Assembly: GCA_041398705.1 (NCBI GenBank)
Contig: JAWKUI010000008.1
Coordinates: 124,001 to 188,000 of the forward strand
Length of the DNA stretch: 64,000 nt
Source of the DNA: NORP259 sp041398705
Lineage (GTDB): Bacteria; Planctomycetota; UBA1135; GCA-002686595
Direction of reading: 5' to 3'
Below are positions 8,505-16,795 of the stretch, piece after piece. How positions within the stretch are numbered: the stretch's first letter is position 1; the number at the start of each line of letters is the position of its first letter. Under the pieces are notes generated by a model that was not told where the DNA came from, searched no databases, and was given only the letters and a program-made list of their open reading frames with translations. Position numbers and translations under genes: made by a program.

Positions 8505-10568
8505 TCAGCTTTCGGTCTCGCCGCGCACGCCCAACGCGCGCATGCCCCACAGGAGCATGGCGGTGCCCACCACGCCGACGAGGCTCCATACCCGCACCTG
8601 ATCGGGGCGTTCGAAGAACCATGCACCGCTGGCGAACAGCAGACCGAAGATCGCGGCGCTGCCGCCGAGGGAGCCGACGATCACCGGCAGGGGGCGCTCG
8701 GCGGGTTCGACGCCGGGGCAGAGTGCGCGCACCGGGCCCCACCAGCCCATGGGGCGCACGCGGCGGTAGAACTCGGTGAGGGTGGCGGGGTCGGGGGCCT
8801 TGCTCAGCAGGGTCGCGAACAGAGCGGCGAGTCCGCTGATGCCGACCACGAGCACCAGCCGGCCGGCCATGTTCGGCTTGCCCATCTCATCGACCAGCGG
8901 ACCCAAGGGGAGGGGCGCATTGATGATTCCATCCAGGAAACCATACCCCTCTACCTTCACAATCTCGTCGCCAAACGTGATGAGGGAGGCAATCGTCGCG
9001 GAAGTGACCATCGCGGCGATCTCCGAGGCCGCCCGTACGCGCCACCAGAACCAACGGGCCAGGTACACGGGGCCGACGCCGGCGACGAACGCCATGAAGA
9101 ACGTGAACAGTTCGCTGATGGAGTTTGCGGCCCAGGCAAACACGCCGGCGATGGCCAAGACCGCCGCACCCGAAAGGCGTGCCACGAGCACGTAGTGCTT
9201 CTCGCTGGCGCCCGGCCTCAGGAATCGCCGGTAGACGTCTCCAACGAAAAACGAAGACGCCAGGTTCACGTGGGTATCGACCGTGCTCATGAACGCCGCC
9301 ATCAATGCAGCCAACGCCAAGCCGAGCAGGCCCGCAGGCAAGTAGCGGCCCATCATCACGACGTAGGCCCGTTCTTCGTGGGTTTTGGCCAGGACCTGGT
9401 CGACCTTCACCTCCTCGCCCACCTCGATCTTCTGCCACAGGGTGCTCCAATCGTCCCCGCTGTGCTGCGGTTCGAAGCGATGCAGACCGCCGTCGGTGCC
9501 TTGCACCTCGATCCAATCGGCGTCCTTGCCGATGATTTCACCTTCGGTGTGCCAGACCACCTCGCCCTTGCCGCCCGCGAGCAGGGTACCGGCGACCGGG
9601 CTGGTCAATTCCATGCGCGGCAGCACCACGAGCGACGCCACGGCCACCAGGATCCAAGGCCAAGGGCGCAGGGCAAAGTGCGCTACGTTGTACCAGAGAA
9701 CGGCCAGCATGCCGTCGCGCTCGCTCTTCGCCGAAGAGACCCGCTGCACGACGAGCGGCCCGCCATCGGCGCTTTCACGCGCCCACCACTGCATGCCAAG
9801 CAGCACGGCCAGGGTCACGATCGCCGGGTTCCAGAAACTCGCATCGAAGAACGAACCGGGCCCCGGAGTGGGGAAGAAGGACAGGGTATCCGGCTGGAAC
9901 GAGGTGTCCGCCGCCGCCATGGCGGTGCGCACGCCTTCCATGCCATCGACCGCGGACCAGGCCATCCAAGCCAAGGCGATCGAACCGGTCATCGCCATGA
10001 TGAACTGCACGAGGTCGGTGACGACCACGCCCCAAAGGCCGGCCATCGAGCAGTAGGTGAGCGAAACCAGGCTGGCCACGACGAGCGCCGTCGCCTTGTC
10101 GTAGTCGAACACCACTTCCTGGATGGTGGCGGCCGCGAGCATGACCCAGGAGAGGATGATCGCGTTGGTGAAGCCCGACTGGAAGATGCCCAGGGAGAAG
10201 CGCAGGGCCTTGGCGCTGGGGCCGCCGTAGCGCAGTTCGGCCAGTTCCGCCGAGGTCATCACGCGACCCCGCTGCCAATAGCGTGAGAACAGGAGCACCG
10301 TGAACACGCTGCCAATGCACACGCACCACCAGAGCCAGTTCTCATAGATGCCTTTCTCGCGCACCCAACCGGTGATCACCAGCGGCGTATCGCTGGCAAA
10401 GGTCGTGGCGACCAGCGAGGTGCCGGCGAGCCACCAGGGCAGGCGGCGGCCCGAAAGGAAGAACTCCTCGACGCCTTGTCCCGCCTTGCGCGCGTAGATG
10501 AATCCCACGGCGAGGGCGAAAAGCACGTAGACCACCATCACGGTCCAGTCGAGCGTGGTGAGTTGCAT
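8505..10568 (-). CDS. Sodium:solute symporter (SSS family) with a soluble domain inserted in the membrane core
   Basis: The 687-residue protein starts with the SSS pattern (TM1, then FFLSGRRLPWWLAGTSLVATTFA, i.e. the unwound helix and sodium-site region) and has about 13-14 hydrophobic segments. Family members import sugars, amino acids, vitamins or other solutes with Na+. Between two membrane helices, residues about 320-396 form a soluble stretch: MELTSPVAGTLLAGG, then a charged beta-rich part, then IEVGEEVKVDQVLAKT. The paired P-x-x-G and V-x-x-G-x-x-V motifs resemble a lipoyl/biotinyl or barrel-sandwich hybrid domain without the modified lysine. Such an insert is unusual for this family. 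Transported substrate unknown. Confidence 0.85.
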   Translation of the reverse strand: MQLTTLDWTVMVVYVLFALAVGFIYARKAGQGVEEFFLSGRRLPWWLAGTSLVATTFASDTPLVITGWVREKGIYENWLWWCVCIGSVFTVLLFSRYWQRGRVMTSAELAELRYGGPSAKALRFSLGIFQSGFTNAIILSWVMLAAATIQEVVFDYDKATALVVASLVSLTYCSMAGLWGVVVTDLVQFIMAMTGSIALAWMAWSAVDGMEGVRTAMAAADTSFQPDTLSFFPTPGPGSFFDASFWNPAIVTLAVLLGMQWWARESADGGPLVVQRVSSAKSERDGMLAVLWYNVAHFALRPWPWILVAVASLVVLPRMELTSPVAGTLLAGGKGEVVWHTEGEIIGKDADWIEVQGTDGGLHRFEPQHSGDDWSTLWQKIEVGEEVKVDQVLAKTHEERAYVVMMGRYLPAGLLGLALAALMAAFMSTVDTHVNLASSFFVGDVYRRFLRPGASEKHYVLVARLSGAAVLAIAGVFAWAANSISELFTFFMAFVAGVGPVYLARWFWWRVRAASEIAAMVTSATIASLITFGDEIVKVEGYGFLDGIINAPLPLGPLVDEMGKPNMAGRLVLVVGISGLAALFATLLSKAPDPATLTEFYRRVRPMGWWGPVRALCPGVEPAERPLPVIVGSLGGSAAIFGLLFASGAWFFERPDQVRVWSLVGVVGTAMLLWGMRALGVRGETES

Positions 10569-10762
10569 GGGACTACGGTAGCGGGGGCGGGGCGGCGGCT
10601 TCGACCGAAATCCGGTGGGATGGGGGGCTGGGGTGCGCGGACGGGCTCGCGGGGGGGGGCCCGGGATGAAAGGTCCGTCATGGCCCCGGATGTGCCTTGG
10701 CGCATCTGGCCCCTGCGGCTACCCTTTTCCCTCCGCTCGCCCCACTGACCGCTTCCCGATCG

Positions 10763-11533
10763 ATGCCCCGCCTGCCGCTCCCGATTGCCGCCCTGTTGTG
10801 CCTCAGCGCCTGCCGCATCGATCCCGGCATGGCCCTCGAGCCCGTTCTCCAGCGGCCGCGCATGGCCACGACCACCGAAACGGCGGCCATCGGCACGCTG
10901 CAGTCGGAAGTCGGCATGAACTGGGATCCGGGCAACTCGCTCAGCATCCCCGGGATCTGGCGTTTCGGCCTGACCGAACGATCCGAGGCGTTCATCGGTG
11001 GCGATACCTGGCGTTGGGACTTCGATCGCGACGTCAACGGTCCGGGCAACCTGCTGATCGGCTATCGCCACCGCATCATCGACCACGACGGCAAATTCCC
11101 GGCGATCGCGATCCAGTCGGAGACGAAACTGCCCACTGCCCAGAAGGAGGACCAGTTCGGCACCGAAGTGGTGGACTGGAAGTTCGCGGTGATCGTGGAC
11201 CAGTACATCGACGATACGCACGTCTCGCTGTTCAACCAGGCGGGGTATCTGAGCGAAGCGGACGGCGGCGGCACCGATTTCGAGTGGACGTTGGCCGGTT
11301 CCCTGCAGAAATTCCTCGACAAGCGTTGGAGCTGGTACTTCGAGGGGGTCTCGGTGCGCATCTCGGAGCAGGACTACGACGCCCGGTACATGGGAACCGG
11401 TTTCCACTACCGGTTGGACAGCGGAGCGCTGCTCGATGTGGCGCTGGCGGCGGGCTTCGGGGACGCGCCCGAGGAGCACATGCTGCTGTTCGGGTACACC
11501 CGCAACGTCGGGGCCTTCTATCGCCTGCGCTGA
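10763..11533 (+). CDS. Lipoprotein resembling outer-membrane beta-barrel (phenol MetA-like) proteins
   Basis: The start at 10763 gives a 16-residue lipoprotein signal with lipobox LSAC (acylated C17). The remaining 240 residues alternate hydrophobic and polar residues in many short strands (for example EAFIGGDTWRWDF, NLLIGYRHRI, DVALAAGFG) and end in an aromatic-rich strand, LLFGYTRNVGAFYRLR. This is the look of the transporter-type 12-strand barrels grouped as phenol MetA-pathway proteins. A lipid-anchored barrel is uncommon, so the lipobox may instead be a coincidence of a normal signal peptide. It sits alone, divergent from the symporter and 95 bp before the M28 peptidase gene. Confidence 0.6.
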   Translation: MPRLPLPIAALLCLSACRIDPGMALEPVLQRPRMATTTETAAIGTLQSEVGMNWDPGNSLSIPGIWRFGLTERSEAFIGGDTWRWDFDRDVNGPGNLLIGYRHRIIDHDGKFPAIAIQSETKLPTAQKEDQFGTEVVDWKFAVIVDQYIDDTHVSLFNQAGYLSEADGGGTDFEWTLAGSLQKFLDKRWSWYFEGVSVRISEQDYDARYMGTGFHYRLDSGALLDVALAAGFGDAPEEHMLLFGYTRNVGAFYRLR

Positions 11534-11627
11534 GCGCGAGGCCTGGGGGCCGGGCGTGTTGGATTTTCGTATTGGGCCCGTGGGACGCCGGGTCGCAGGC
11601 TATCATGCCGGCCCAGAGCCGAATCCC

Positions 11628-13061
11628 ATGAAGTACCTCGCCTCCCTGTCCCTGGCCTGCCTGGCCCTCGTCGCCCCGCTTTCCGCCCAAAAGGCCAACA
11701 CGGCCGCCAGCCCGTTGCAGCGGGGCCTGGACTCGATCCAAGCGCAGAACGTGCGCTCGGACATCTTCTTCTTGGCCGATGATGAGATGCACGGCCGCGA
11801 TACGCCCAGCCCGGAGCAACGCATCGCCGCCCGTTTCCTGCGGGCGCGTCTGATGCGCTATGGCTTCCAGCCGGGCTATCAGGACAGCTACCTGTACCCC
11901 TATCCGCTCGAGCAGTGGCAGGTGGTCGTGCCCGAGTGCAACGTGATCGTGCAGCGCGGTGAGTCGCGCTTTGCCTTGCAACTGGGACAGGACTACTACC
12001 TGGCTCCGTCGGCCCGCAGCGAACGCGATGTGCAGCAACGCGCGGTGGTTTATGCGGGCGACACGAAGGACCTGCGCGACCTGGAAGCGGACATCGAGGG
12101 CAAGTGGGTGCTGACTAGCGGCCGCCGTCCCTCGGGTTCGGTGCAACGGGACCTGTTCGGGCGCGGTGCCGTCGGCATTCTTGTCCTGCCTGAGGACGAT
12201 GCGGAAGTGAGCGTCGCCGAAGCCCAGGGCAAGTTCTTCGAGCGCATGAAGGATCCCCGGCCGGGCAAAACCCCCGAAGCCGGTCAACCGGGCCTGTTGT
12301 TCCTCACCGAACAATCGGCGGGCCACTTCAAGCCACTGATCAAGGACGCCAAGCCCGGCGACCTGATCGACGTGACCGTCTCCGAACGTTGCGCGATCGT
12401 GAGCGATCCGATCATGCTCGAGAACGTCGTCGGTATCTGGCCCGGTAGCGATCCGAAGCTGCGCAACGATGTGATCGTGCTTTCCGCCCACTACGACCAC
12501 GTGGGAATGCAAGGCGGACAGATCCACAACGGCGCCGATGACAACGGCAGCGGCAGCACGGGCATGTTGGCCCTGGTCGAGGCTTTGGCCAACTACGGCC
12601 CGATGCGCCGCACGATCATGATCCAGTGGGTTTCGGGCGAGGAGAAGGGCCTTTGGGGTTCGAAAGCCTGGACCGAGAACCCGTGGCTTCCCGAAGGCAT
12701 GCAAGTCGTCTGCGATGTGAACATCGACATGATCGGCCGCAACGCCCCGGACAAGTTGAACATCACGCCGACCAAGGACCACGCCGAGTATTCTTGGCTG
12801 ACCAAGGTCGCTGAGAAGCACTGCGCGGAAGAAGGCTTCCCCAAGCTGGGCAACGCGGATGACTACTACCACCGCTCGGACCACTACAACTACCGCAAGA
12901 ACCTGAACGTGCCGGTGATCTTCCTGTTCTCGGACGTGCACGAGGACTACCACAAGCCGACCGACGACCCCGAGAAGATCGACTGCGACAAGATCGCCCG
13001 CGTGGCGCGCCTCGTGCTGCGCGTGCTGGACGACTTGCAGGGCGACGAGCTGGGTAGCTGA
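11628..13061 (+). CDS. Exported M28-family zinc aminopeptidase
   Basis: The ATG at 11628 gives a signal peptide (residues 1-20, ending PLSA). The C-terminal half holds the di-zinc peptidase signature in order: HYDHVG (H288, D290), GADDNGSGS (304-305), SGEEKGLWGS (E338/E339, catalytic base and ligand), NIDMIG (D367) and HRSDHYN (H415-H419). Residues about 100-270 form a protease-associated (PA)-like insert. The family removes N-terminal residues from peptides outside the cytoplasm. At 477 residues it is a usual length. The next gene starts 2 bp after its stop, so both are likely cotranscribed. Confidence 0.9.
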   Translation: MKYLASLSLACLALVAPLSAQKANTAASPLQRGLDSIQAQNVRSDIFFLADDEMHGRDTPSPEQRIAARFLRARLMRYGFQPGYQDSYLYPYPLEQWQVVVPECNVIVQRGESRFALQLGQDYYLAPSARSERDVQQRAVVYAGDTKDLRDLEADIEGKWVLTSGRRPSGSVQRDLFGRGAVGILVLPEDDAEVSVAEAQGKFFERMKDPRPGKTPEAGQPGLLFLTEQSAGHFKPLIKDAKPGDLIDVTVSERCAIVSDPIMLENVVGIWPGSDPKLRNDVIVLSAHYDHVGMQGGQIHNGADDNGSGSTGMLALVEALANYGPMRRTIMIQWVSGEEKGLWGSKAWTENPWLPEGMQVVCDVNIDMIGRNAPDKLNITPTKDHAEYSWLTKVAEKHCAEEGFPKLGNADDYYHRSDHYNYRKNLNVPVIFLFSDVHEDYHKPTDDPEKIDCDKIARVARLVLRVLDDLQGDELGS

Positions 13062-13063
13062 GC

Positions 13064-13678
13064 ATGCCCATCACCGTCACCGCCCAGGACGTGCCGGGCT
13101 GGCTGCCCCAGTGGTTCGTGACCGAATGGTCCGCGCCGCTGGGGCAGCTGGCCCAAACGGACACCGCCGCCGTCATCGACCGCGCCCCGGCCGCCGCCGC
13201 GCGCACCGAAGACCTGCGCAGCGCCATGCGCGACCTGCTGCGCCACGGCTCCTACAAACCCACCGGCCGCGGCAAACCCGCCTCCGAGTACCTCGTGCGC
13301 GCCATGGAGGAGGGCGGCCTGCCCGTCATCAACCCCGCCGTCGACATCCTCAACGCCGTCTCCTTCGTCTCGGGCATCGCCATCAGCGTCGTCGACCTGG
13401 ACCTGTGCTCGGGCGAATCCTTCACCGTGCGCCACGGCCGCGAAGACGAGGAATACGTCTTCAACGCCTCCGGCCAGACCATCAGCCTACGCGACCTGCT
13501 CTGCCTCTGCGATGAAGCGGGTCCCTGCGCCAACGCCGTCAAAGACAGCCAGCGCACCAAAACCCACCCCGGCACCCGCCGAACCCTGCAGATCCTCTGG
13601 AGCCCCAAGAGCCAAGCCCCCGCGGCCGAAGCGACCTTGGCGTGGTACCGGGAGGAACTCGAAAACGCCGCGCGTTGA
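13064..13678 (+). CDS. B3/B4 tRNA-binding-domain protein
   Basis: This 204-residue protein matches the B3/B4 domain otherwise found in the phenylalanyl-tRNA synthetase beta chain and as stand-alone proteins. The recognisable block is residues about 65-105 (YKPTGRGKPASEYLVRA, then LPVINPAVDILNAVS). Stand-alone versions are thought to act on misacylated tRNA or unusual amino acids, but this is not established for this one. It is cytoplasmic, with no signal peptide. The ATG follows the M28 peptidase stop by 2 bp, a translationally coupled arrangement, although the two products act in different compartments. Confidence 0.75.
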   Translation: MPITVTAQDVPGWLPQWFVTEWSAPLGQLAQTDTAAVIDRAPAAAARTEDLRSAMRDLLRHGSYKPTGRGKPASEYLVRAMEEGGLPVINPAVDILNAVSFVSGIAISVVDLDLCSGESFTVRHGREDEEYVFNASGQTISLRDLLCLCDEAGPCANAVKDSQRTKTHPGTRRTLQILWSPKSQAPAAEATLAWYREELENAAR

Positions 13679-13693
13679 GCGGGGACGCGCCGC

Positions 13694-14227
13694 TCAGGCG
13701 AGTCGCAGCTCCTTCGCCCGGCGGATGTGGGCCAGGTGGTGGTTGCAGTGCCACGCGTAGAGGCCGATGTTCTCCTCGATGGCGATGATGCGGTCGCTTT
13801 CGGGGTGGATGAAGGTGCGCTTGCGGTCGGCGGGGGTGAGGGTTTGCAGCAGGCGCACCCAGCGGCCGTGCACGCCGCGCAGGATCGAGAGGGAGTCGGC
13901 CAGGTCGGTGCCCTTGCCGTCGGGCAGTTCGGCCCAGCGGTCTTCCATGTAGGGGCGGATGGTGGGCTGCTTCTCGGTGAGCGCGAGTTTGAAGCGGATC
14001 AGCGAGTTCATGTGGCTGTCCGCGAGGTGGTGCACGACCTGGGCGATGGTCCAGCCGCCTTTGCGATAGCGCCAGCCGAGTTCGGCGTTGTCGAGGGTCG
14101 CGAGTTCGCCTTCCAACTGTGCGGGCAGGTCGCGCAGCACGGTGAGCCAGAGCCGGATGTGTTCGGCGTCGATGGGCTCGGGCGGGTGGAAGGGGCCGAT
14201 CGGGAAGCGTTCGGTCTCGAACTGCAT
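13694..14227 (-). CDS. YfiT-like DinB-superfamily protein (putative thiol transferase)
   Basis: The 177-residue protein follows the YfiT family closely: ERFPIGPF at the N-terminus, QVVHHLADSHMNS in the middle and YAWHCNHHLAHI near the end. The three histidine positions in these blocks form the metal site of the DinB four-helix fold. YfiT-type proteins are annotated as metal-dependent hydrolases or bacillithiol S-transferases; the actual thiol in this organism is unknown. The start ATG at 14227 is 3 bp from the stop of the YbjQ gene upstream, which suggests an operon of two small genes. Confidence 0.85.
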   Translation of the reverse strand: MQFETERFPIGPFHPPEPIDAEHIRLWLTVLRDLPAQLEGELATLDNAELGWRYRKGGWTIAQVVHHLADSHMNSLIRFKLALTEKQPTIRPYMEDRWAELPDGKGTDLADSLSILRGVHGRWVRLLQTLTPADRKRTFIHPESDRIIAIEENIGLYAWHCNHHLAHIRRAKELRLA

Positions 14228-14229
14228 GG

Positions 14230-14559
14230 TCAGGTGAGGGGTTCGATGACGACGCCGGTGCCGCTGGCGGAGACCATGAGCATCGAAGAGTTCTGGCCTA
14301 GGACTTCATAGTCCAGGTCGATACCGACGACGGCGTTGGCGCCGGCTTTTTTGGCCCGTTCGCATAACTCGTCCATGGCGATTTCCCGTGCCCGCTGCAG
14401 TTCGCGCTCGTAGGCGCCCGCGCGGCCCCCGACCACGTTGCGGATGCCGGCGAACAGGTCCTTGAAGATGTTCGCGCCCAGGATGGCTTCCCCGGCGAAC
14501 ACACCGCAGTAGGCCGTGATGCGGTGATTCTCGATCGTGGGGGTGGTGGTGGTGATCAT
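14230..14559 (-). CDS. YbjQ / UPF0145 family protein
   Basis: The 109-residue protein matches the YbjQ family over its whole length: ITAYCGVFAGEAILGANIFKDLFAGIRNVVGGRAGAYE-type N-terminal half, AREIAMDEL helix and GANAVVGIDLDYE strand. The family forms small pentameric rings and has been called heavy-metal-binding, but its function is not settled. The length is typical. It is the first gene of a two-gene unit with the YfiT-like gene. Confidence 0.88.
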   Translation of the reverse strand: MITTTTPTIENHRITAYCGVFAGEAILGANIFKDLFAGIRNVVGGRAGAYERELQRAREIAMDELCERAKKAGANAVVGIDLDYEVLGQNSSMLMVSASGTGVVIEPLT

Positions 14560-14608
14560 GGGGGCATCCTAGGTCCGGGGGCCATGGACAGGCAACGACC
14601 CAATAGAA

Positions 14609-14643
14609 GGCGGCCCCTCCCCGGGGTGGGGAAGGGGCCGCCT
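14609..14643 (-). terminator. GC-rich hairpin after nrdB
   Basis: The arms GGCGGCCCCTCCCC and GGGGAAGGGGCCGCC pair over about 14 bp with one unpaired A. On the minus strand the stem is followed by TTCTATT, a weak U-rich tail. It lies 110 bp downstream of the nrdB stop and is the likely transcript end. Confidence 0.6.
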
Positions 14644-14756
14644 GTGCCGCGTTCGCGGGCCGGGGTGCGGTTGTGGCCCGCGGGGATCCGCTGGGAGGGT
14701 TCCTTGAAGAGCTGCTAGGGAAACGTGCCTGGGGCGGGAACGCGGCTGAGAGGGGA

Positions 14757-15755
14757 TCAGAAGGCTTCGTCGAAGGCCACGTCGCCGGTCACGGAGACCT
14801 GGTAGGCGGATACGCGGCGCTCGAAGAAGTTGGAGAGTTCCTGCACGTCCTGCAGGTCCATGAATCCGAAGGGGTTCTTGCTGCCGAAGCGCGGGGGCAG
14901 GTCGAGGTTCGCCAGGCGCTGGTCGGCGACGAACTCGAGGTACTGGCGCATGTCGCCCAGGCTCAGGCCGGGCACGCCGCCCTGGAGCAGGTCCTCGGCG
15001 AACTGCATCTCGCACTCGACGGCCTCTTCCAGCATCTCGGTGACCTGCTTGGCCAGGCCTTCGTCGAACAGGTCCGGATCCTCCTCGCGCGCGGTACGCA
15101 CCACTTCGAAGGCAAACGCCATGTGGCAGGACTCGTCGCGGAACACCCAGTTGGTGCCCGAGGCGAGGCCGTTGAGCAGGCCCTTGCTGCGCAGGAAGTA
15201 GACGTAGGCGAAGGCGGCGAAGAAGAAGAGGCCTTCGATGCAGGCGGCGAAGCAGATCAGGTTCAGCAGGAACTTGCGCTTGCCTTCGGCGGTCTCGGTG
15301 TTGTCCATGTCGAACACCGAGTCGATGTACTTGAAGCAGAAGTCCGCCTTGCGCTTGATGCTCGGGATGTTGTGCACCGCGGCAAAAGCCTGCTCCCGCT
15401 CCTTGAGGTCGGGAATGTAGGTGTCCAGCAGGGTCAGGTAGAACTGGACGTGCAGGGCTTCCTCATAGAGTTGCCGCGACAGGTACATGCGCGCCTCGGG
15501 CGCGTTGATGTGCTTGTAGAGCGACAGCACCAGGTTGTTCGAAACGATCGAGTCGCCGGTAGCGAAGAAGGCGACCAGGCGGTGGATCAGGTGTCGCTCG
15601 GCGGGCAACAGGCGCTTCTCGAGGTCCACGGTGTCGGTCGAGAAGTCGACTTCCTCCACGGTCCAGGTGTTCTTGATCGCGTCCCGGTACATGTCGTAGA
15701 AGACCGGGTACTTCATCGGCCGCAGGGTCAGGTCGAAGCCGGGGTCGAGGATCAT
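14757..15755 (-). CDS. nrdB: Ribonucleotide reductase small subunit, class I (tyrosyl radical type)
   Basis: The 332-residue protein holds the di-iron/radical residues with class I spacing: D68 (TGDSI), E99-A-L-H102-VQF-Y106 (iron ligands and the radical Tyr), E174 (CIEGLF), and E208/H211 (RDESCH). The 34 and 37 residue offsets from E174 equal those of E. coli R2. It ends DEAF, a tail that binds the large subunit. It makes the radical that the large subunit (58.8-61.3 kb here, 43 kb away) uses to reduce ribonucleotides. The start is the ATG at 15755; upstream in-frame codons run into the operator region. A tandem NrdR-type site lies 83-129 bp upstream. Confidence 0.95.
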   Translation of the reverse strand: MILDPGFDLTLRPMKYPVFYDMYRDAIKNTWTVEEVDFSTDTVDLEKRLLPAERHLIHRLVAFFATGDSIVSNNLVLSLYKHINAPEARMYLSRQLYEEALHVQFYLTLLDTYIPDLKEREQAFAAVHNIPSIKRKADFCFKYIDSVFDMDNTETAEGKRKFLLNLICFAACIEGLFFFAAFAYVYFLRSKGLLNGLASGTNWVFRDESCHMAFAFEVVRTAREEDPDLFDEGLAKQVTEMLEEAVECEMQFAEDLLQGGVPGLSLGDMRQYLEFVADQRLANLDLPPRFGSKNPFGFMDLQDVQELSNFFERRVSAYQVSVTGDVAFDEAF

Positions 15756-15837
15756 AAGTGGAGTGGAGGCAGAGGGTTGCGATGGTCTCCAACCGGCCCG
15801 TTGCGGCCAGCCGCCCGCTCGCGGATCGGCCGCCAAG

Positions 15838-15884
15838 GCCCATCCCCTAGTGGGTCGGCGTAGGATAACCACTAGACCTAGTGG
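15838..15884 (-). promoter_or_regulatory. Tandem NrdR-box-like operator of nrdB
   Basis: The palindrome CCACTAGACCTAGTGG (15869-15884) matches the NrdR consensus ACACWATATATWGTGT at 11 of 16 positions. Exactly 31 bp away, 15838-15853 repeats its right half (CCTAGTGG). NrdR is known to bind two boxes spaced 31-32 bp, about three helical turns. NrdR represses reductase genes when dATP is high. A second box upstream of nrdA supports the call. Confidence 0.65.
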
Positions 15885-15951
15885 GGGCAAGGGGAAGTTG
15901 AGGCGTACTTCGACCCCCTTTGTTGCACCCTCTGGCGAGTCCCCCTTGCCT

Positions 15952-16082
15952 GCTGAATTGTGTGACGTACGGAAGCGGGTTTAGGTTGTCACGTTATTCC
16001 ACGAGTCGTGGTCGTGCCGACCACGACTCGTGTGGAATAACGTGACAACCTAAACCCGCTTCCGTACGTCACACAATTCAGC
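15952..16082. repeat. Long inverted-repeat element, copy B
   Basis: Arms of about 62 bp pair perfectly: GCTGAATTG, TGTGACGTACGG, the core AAGCGGGTTTAGGTTG plus TCACGTTATTC, and a private inner stem CACGAGTCGTGGTCG/CGACCACGACTCGTG with loop TGC. It is the most symmetrical copy, without the single-base bulge of A and C. It lies between divergent genes, beyond the nrdB operator, and ends 5 bp before the ATG of the lipoprotein gene at 16088, so that gene has no room for a normal ribosome-binding site. Confidence 0.95.
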
Positions 16083-16087
16083 CCATC

Positions 16088-16660
16088 ATGCATCCTCCCT
16101 TGATCCCCATTCGCGCCGTGGCGCTGCTGGCCTTCCTGCCCGCCTGTGGCAGCGGCCCCCAGCCCGCACCCCAGGACACCGTTCTCTCCAAAGGTGAGGG
16201 CATCCGCGTCACAAATGGCAACGGCACCGTGGAAGTGCACTGGTCCGGCATGGCCCAGCGCCGCTTTGAATTCCACGGCAAGCGCAAGACGGAGGACATG
16301 ACCGTGCGCACCAGCCCTTGGTATGGCTGCATGGGCATCTACAGTGCCGGCGGAAGGGAGTGGCCCCTGATGGGGAGATTCATGGGTGGCGCCTTTCGCG
16401 TGATCTATGAGGAGTCCGCCCGGGATTTTCCGAGCGAGCTGGCATGGCAGGAATGGGCTGGCGGTCACTGGAATCAGAACGAACAAAAACTGGTGTGGAA
16501 CGACCGGGGCACCGTGGCAGGATTCTTCACCACTCCGGACGATCCGTCTCACATCGCAGTCGATCTGTATCAGGTGACCATCGCAGGCCAGCCATCGGAC
16601 TGGTTCAGTAACCATCCCTGCGAGGGCGGATCGATTGAGATGATCCAGGTGGTCGACTGA
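16088..16660 (+). CDS. Small lipoprotein of unknown function bracketed by hairpin elements
   Basis: The 190-residue protein has a lipoprotein signal with lipobox LPAC (acylated C20). The mature part begins with a polar linker and then a beta-rich domain (VTNGNGTVEVHWSGMAQRRF; WYGCMGIYSAGGREW; VDLYQVTIAGQPSDWF) with three cysteines. I do not recognise a family. Element B ends 5 bp before its ATG and element C starts inside its last four codons (V-V-D-stop), so the gene sits like a cassette between two copies. No Shine-Dalgarno sequence is possible outside the hairpin, so translation may depend on melting of element B or use a leaderless start. Confidence 0.7.
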   Translation: MHPPLIPIRAVALLAFLPACGSGPQPAPQDTVLSKGEGIRVTNGNGTVEVHWSGMAQRRFEFHGKRKTEDMTVRTSPWYGCMGIYSAGGREWPLMGRFMGGAFRVIYEESARDFPSELAWQEWAGGHWNQNEQKLVWNDRGTVAGFFTTPDDPSHIAVDLYQVTIAGQPSDWFSNHPCEGGSIEMIQVVD

Positions 16661-16795
16661 ATTGTGTTACGTACGGAAGCGGGTTTAAGTTGTCACGTTA
16701 TTCGTCGCGGGTGGCTGTCGGAACGACAGCCACCCGCGACGAATAACGTGACAACTAAACCCGCTTCCGTACGTAAACAATTCAGTCGACCACCT
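16647..16795. repeat. Long inverted-repeat element, copy C
   Basis: This is the longest copy. Outer stem AGGTGGTCGACTGAATTG pairs with the same sequence inverted on the other side. It covers the last four codons of the lipoprotein gene (stop at 16658-16660) and reaches into the stop of the minus-strand gene (16794-16796). The core carries the same extra A on the left arm as copy A. The inner stem CGCGGGTGGCTGTC/GACAGCCACCCGCG is capped by GGAAC. The right outer arm has one base fewer (GTAAACAA against TTGTGTTAC). It lies between convergent genes. Confidence 0.95.

Noticed and set aside
6458..8626. Very long antisense open frame of 722 codons opposite the propeller and hydrolase genes
   Set aside because: It is a shadow of high-GC codons. 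The plus-strand genes carry real motifs (propeller repeats, SITK/YSN/HNG).
8436..10286. 616-codon plus-strand frame opposite the sodium symporter
   Set aside because: Rich in His/Arg/Gly/Asp with no membrane segments or motifs, a typical antisense shadow of a GC-rich membrane protein gene.
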